This document shows positions 30,784 to 33,418 of a stretch of DNA of 33,418 nt, piece by piece; the first letter of the stretch is position 1; each line of letters begins with the position of its first letter. A program made the position numbers and the translations under genes. Source of the DNA: Candidatus Aegiribacteria sp. Its GTDB lineage: Bacteria > Fermentibacterota > Fermentibacteria > Fermentibacterales > JCC-6. The notes below the pieces were generated by a model that saw only the letters and a list, made by a program, of their open reading frames with translations, was not told the origin of the DNA and made no database searches. The stretch lies in assembly GCA_030594645.1 (NCBI GenBank), contig JAUVEU010000027.1, positions 1 through 33,418 on the forward strand. The letters are read 5' to 3'.

Positions 30784-32478
30784 CTATCTCAATAGACACA
30801 GACCAGTGGTTTCAGAAATCCCATCGGATTGAATTCTGCATAAGTAAAGTCCTGCCGAAACAAGCTCACTGTTCTCTTTCCTTCCATCCCAGACGATGGT
30901 GTGCTGACCAGTTCCGAGTTCTGAATTCTCAAGTGTTCTGACGATCCTTCCAGACAGATCGTATACTGTAACTGACGTCCATCCCGGATCGGAAAGCTCG
31001 AAAGATATCGATGCCGTAGAGTAGAATGGATTCGGACTGGCGCAAAGAGCAAGCCTGCTGGAAGGTTCCAGATTGATACCAGTTTGAGTAACTGTGAAGT
31101 TGATAGTATCTGCTGCAACAGCAGTTCCGCCATCGAAGGAAGTTACTATCAGTTCATTAGGGCCTACATCAGCATAGAAATAATCTTCACGGTAGGTGTA
31201 CTTCAGACCGGTCCCGAAGGCGTATAGTTTCCAATCTTGACCGGCTATGTAGACAACCCCGTCGGTAATGCCGGGGCTGCCAGCAAACCAAGATCCACCA
31301 GTCTTGTAAGACCAGACTTCAGCTCCGGTATCACAATCAAGAGCGATTACTCGTGCACTGTCGTCTGGAGCAAATAGTTCTCCATAAAAAACAAGGCCAT
31401 CAGCTATACCTGAAGAGCCGTGTTGCATGCCCGGAACCGACCAGACGATTCCGCCATCTGATGTGTCGAGACAGTAGTACGTATCTAGCTGATCTGCAAA
31501 ATACAACCTGCTATCGTGATAGGCTGGTGTAGCAGTTATTGAATAAAACTCGGGAGAAACCGGAGATTCCCATACCGTTATGCCGGTCATGGCGTCGATG
31601 GCAAAGGTAGATCCATAGACACCGTTTATGTATATAATGCCGTCATGGACCACCGGAGATGAATCCCAGTAGCCCTCGAAGGCATCCGTATTCTCCCAGA
31701 TAATCGCTCCAGTAAGAGCGTCCAGGGCATACAAAGGAGTCTGCTGATTAGTCGCATTTGTTGGAATAAAGACCATATCGTCCCGGACTGCCATGCAGCT
31801 TAATATATAACCTGAGAGCGTATCCCTCCATATTTCTGTACCTGCGTATGCGTCAAGACAGGAGATGTAAGAACCATTTGAATGGTGTGTCCCACAGTAT
31901 ACTCTTCCATCAGCTACCACAGGAGTACTTCCCCAACCATTTGCACCACCGAAAGCCCACATCCTTTCGCCTGTCAGGGCATCAAGGCACCAAATCGAAT
32001 CGCTGGCTGTGTAAAGGAAACCATCTTTCACTGTTACTGCATCGTCAGTGCAACCAGTATTGTATTTCCATATCAGTTCACCTGTAGCGGCATCCAGAGC
32101 ATAAAGCGAATCAGTACCCATGTTGGAAGAGTAGTAAACTATCCCATCGACCACCACAGGTGTGGGAAATTCATGCATATCTCCAGTTACTGATGCAGTC
32201 CAGAGGACAGTGTTGTCCATAGGGGCAGGAGACTCGGAGTAACCTGTGTGACAGTCGTTTGCCATATAGGTATACCAGTCGGTATTCAGCCTTGGAACCA
32301 AAACAACTGCTGCACCATTCAACGAATAATGAACTGAATCAGGAAGTTCATTCTCATTTTCTACAATGGCTCGGAGAGGGAGCCAGTCACCGTCGTAGGT
32401 CTCACCGTCAACTGGTTCTGTTATTGTGAGACTGGTGATGAATATCAAGATTGATGTAAGGAGTACTGCAAAATGCAT
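30784..32478 (-). CDS. Secreted PQQ-type beta-propeller protein with FlgD/type IX-like tail
   Basis: 564 residues. Signal peptide MHFAVLLTSILIFITSLTIT. At least seven repeats of the PQQ-propeller kind: LYALDAATGELIWKYNTG, WCLDALTGERMWAFGG, SCLDAYAGTEIWRDTLSG, LYALDALTGAIIWEN, FAIDAMTGITVWES, YCLDTSDGGIVWSVPG and IALDCDTGAEVWSYKTGG. These propellers bind proteins (BamB) or PQQ in dehydrogenases; dehydrogenase active-site residues are not apparent. The C-terminal 80 residues (CASPNPFYSTASISFEL to GLYLCRIQSDG...LLR) form a FlgD-like sorting domain, so the protein is exported and possibly cell-surface bound. GGAGGGCATT before ATG 32478 is a strong ribosome site. It sits between two att-like sites and could be cargo of an older element. 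Confidence 0.88.
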   Translation of the reverse strand: MHFAVLLTSILIFITSLTITEPVDGETYDGDWLPLRAIVENENELPDSVHYSLNGAAVVLVPRLNTDWYTYMANDCHTGYSESPAPMDNTVLWTASVTGDMHEFPTPVVVDGIVYYSSNMGTDSLYALDAATGELIWKYNTGCTDDAVTVKDGFLYTASDSIWCLDALTGERMWAFGGANGWGSTPVVADGRVYCGTHHSNGSYISCLDAYAGTEIWRDTLSGYILSCMAVRDDMVFIPTNATNQQTPLYALDALTGAIIWENTDAFEGYWDSSPVVHDGIIYINGVYGSTFAIDAMTGITVWESPVSPEFYSITATPAYHDSRLYFADQLDTYYCLDTSDGGIVWSVPGMQHGSSGIADGLVFYGELFAPDDSARVIALDCDTGAEVWSYKTGGSWFAGSPGITDGVVYIAGQDWKLYAFGTGLKYTYREDYFYADVGPNELIVTSFDGGTAVAADTINFTVTQTGINLEPSSRLALCASPNPFYSTASISFELSDPGWTSVTVYDLSGRIVRTLENSELGTGQHTIVWDGRKENSELVSAGLYLCRIQSDGISETTGLCLLR

Positions 32479-32605
32479 AATGCCCTCCTATCTCATATTC
32501 ATAACAATGACAATATAAATACTCCATATGCTTATATTTCAATACCTTAATTAGTATGCATCTTCACCCGAAGTTAAGTCAAGGATAGTAATCAGACGTG
32601 GACAA

Positions 32606-32910
32606 TCACCTCCGCAATTGTCTTTCAGTAACTAATTGTCTGCTCCAGTAATCTCCCATCTCCTCTATTTCAGAGATAAGGCTGTCAGGCAGTTTCAACA
32701 GATTGAGCATCTGGGTCACTCTTGCTCTCGATAAACCAAGTTTTCTGGCAAGATCAGCTCGACTCAATTCTTCCATCTCCATCATCAAGGACATTTCTCT
32801 GGCAAGTATGATTGGATTCCGGAAAGTCTTCTCGGTTTGCGTTTTATTTGATTAGTACTAGTTGTATCAAACCATAATATGGTTCGCTGAGAGACACTGT
32901 CGAGGTGCCA
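32606..32910 (-). pseudogene. Fossil recombinase C-terminal fragment with att-like core
   Basis: The minus strand from 32910 reads WHLDSVSQRT, matching WRLDSRSTRT of the 30408-30743 fragment, with the att core coded by TGGCACCTCGA (one change). About 16 nt are missing before the helix-turn-helix, so the rest lies in another frame: KTFRNPIILAREM, ELSRADLARKLGLSRARVTQ and MGDYWSRQLVTERQLRR. An internal ATG at 32794 could start a 62-residue protein, but the longer alignment shows a broken gene. The arm position is also kept: GGTTCG lies 19 bp from the core (32881 to 32900), as in the intact right att site. I read this as the remnant of an earlier integration of a related element. Confidence 0.75.
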
Positions 32911-33206
32911 TTATTTCTTACCAGTTAAGTATTTACGGCTCTACCCCACCGATGGAGGCACTTTCCAGTATCAGGCACATAAGGCTCTGACCCTAAATCT
33001 ATAATTTGCGAAGCGAGGAAGTCTCACTCTGTGAGGTGTACTGATTAAGGGAAGCTAACGTTATGAACTGTCCTCTTAACAGGGGGGCTTACGGCTTACC
33101 TACAAGTGCAGAGCAGATCTCCTCAAGTAGAGAATCTCTTATCTCTTCCGATATACAAGAGTGTGGATTATGAATAATAATCCATTCCTCTGTTTTTTTG
33201 AAAGAA
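32911..33206. other. Intergenic stretch, no gene
   Basis: About 300 bp between the fossil recombinase fragment and the second RRM gene. No coding frame is supported. A short hairpin CTCAC-TCT-GTGAG occurs at about 33025. The words GCTCTGACCCTAAAT near 32972 are slightly like GAGTCAGACCCTATG beside the MITE-like element at 13821, too little to call a copy. Confidence 0.35.
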
Positions 33207-33228
33207 GGGGAGGTACGAAGACCTCCCC
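33207..33228 (-). terminator. Terminator of the second RRM gene
   Basis: GGGGAGGT (33207-33214) pairs perfectly with ACCTCCCC (33221-33228) around a 6-nt loop, about 30 bp after the RRM stop. On the minus strand TTCTTTC follows, a weak U tract. Confidence 0.7.
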
Positions 33229-33256
33229 ATATATCACTCAAAAAGAATAGCGCTAG

Positions 33257-33418
33257 TTACGATCTTTGCTTGTCGTTGGCAAAATCCACTTTTAGCGAAC
33301 GACCGTCCATTTCCTGTCCGTCCATTGCCTTCTGAGCTGCAACTGCGTTTTCTTCAGTATCAAAGGTCACAAAACCGAACCCTCTTGACCTTCCTGAGTC
33401 TCTTTCGGTGATGACTTT
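33257..33418 (-). CDS. Single-RRM RNA-binding protein, C-terminal part (runs off the window)
   Basis: 53 codons in frame to the window edge, ending at TAA 33257-33259. The RNP1 motif SRGFGFVTFDTEE, MDGQEMDGRSLKVDFAND and the end DKQRS match the 20380-20652 protein (RGFGFVTF, GQEIDGRPVRVDFAHSK) closely, so they are paralogues. The N-terminal half with RNP2 is outside. The shorter tail (about six residues after VDFA) is a difference. A hairpin terminator follows. Confidence 0.92.
   Translation of the reverse strand, partial: KVITERDSGRSRGFGFVTFDTEENAVAAQKAMDGQEMDGRSLKVDFANDKQRS

Noticed and set aside
32606-32794. Independent 62-residue helix-turn-helix regulator
   Set aside because: Homology to the recombinase fragment continues upstream of the ATG through a frameshift to an att-like core, so it is a broken remnant.

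Overview
The window looks like a contig from an uncultured Gram-negative bacterium of roughly medium GC. The organism is inferred, not proven. Two secreted proteins (21204-22199 and 30784-32478) end in FlgD-like / type IX-style C-terminal tails (SNPF or SPNPF at the start, a terminal LLRL or LLR). Together with small single-RRM RNA-binding proteins and a lipoprotein glutaminyl cyclase, this fits the FCB superphylum and allied candidate phyla, perhaps Fermentibacteria-like; I could not test this.

Region 1 (1-13762, minus strand) is one long, tightly packed transcription unit. From its 5' end it runs der, plsY, then a surface-polysaccharide locus: Wzm/Wzt ABC exporter, two membrane glycosyltransferases of GT39/ArnT type, two B12-binding radical SAM proteins, a YdjC/ChbG deacetylase, a GT9 heptosyltransferase-like enzyme, a GT2 transferase, a polyprenyl-phosphate sugar transferase, and the start of a secreted protein that leaves the window. 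Most junctions overlap by 4-31 bp, which fixed several starts. A MITE-like element with 25-bp inverted ends sits upstream of der.

Region 2 (14082-20652) holds a small secreted protein, a GAF/HD-GYP protein overlapping a CHASE2/adenylate cyclase (c-di-GMP and cAMP signalling side by side), then an SH3-domain protein, an M48 metalloprotease and a glutaminyl cyclase in one operon, and a convergent RRM protein whose leader is a string of hairpins. A beta-propeller gene at 21204 is interrupted by an in-frame TGA that lies in a Cys-Gly-Gly-(TGA) context and is followed by a stem-loop at SECIS-like spacing.

Region 3 (22384-30725) is an integrated element of about 8.3 kb in the 3' end of a tRNA-Asn gene. 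It carries a serine recombinase, a small membrane protein, a patatin-like lipase, a decayed IS3-family copy, an unknown protein and a toxin-antitoxin-chaperone (HigB-HigA-SecB type) module. The att core is an 11-bp direct repeat flanked inside by 19-bp inverted arms. The main observation is that the recombinase frame crosses the att core on the left, and the C-terminal helix-turn-helix fragment at 30408-30743 crosses the same core in the same frame on the right. In the excised circle the two join into one longer recombinase, so integration splits the gene, much as SSV-type integrases do in archaea but here with a serine recombinase. The recombinase also lacks its N-terminal catalytic-serine region, so this copy looks immobile.

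Region 4 (30726-33418) has a PQQ-type beta-propeller protein with a sorting tail, a second, frameshifted copy of the recombinase C-terminal fragment ending at a second att-like core (32900-32910), which reads as a fossil of an earlier element, and a second RRM gene cut by the window edge.
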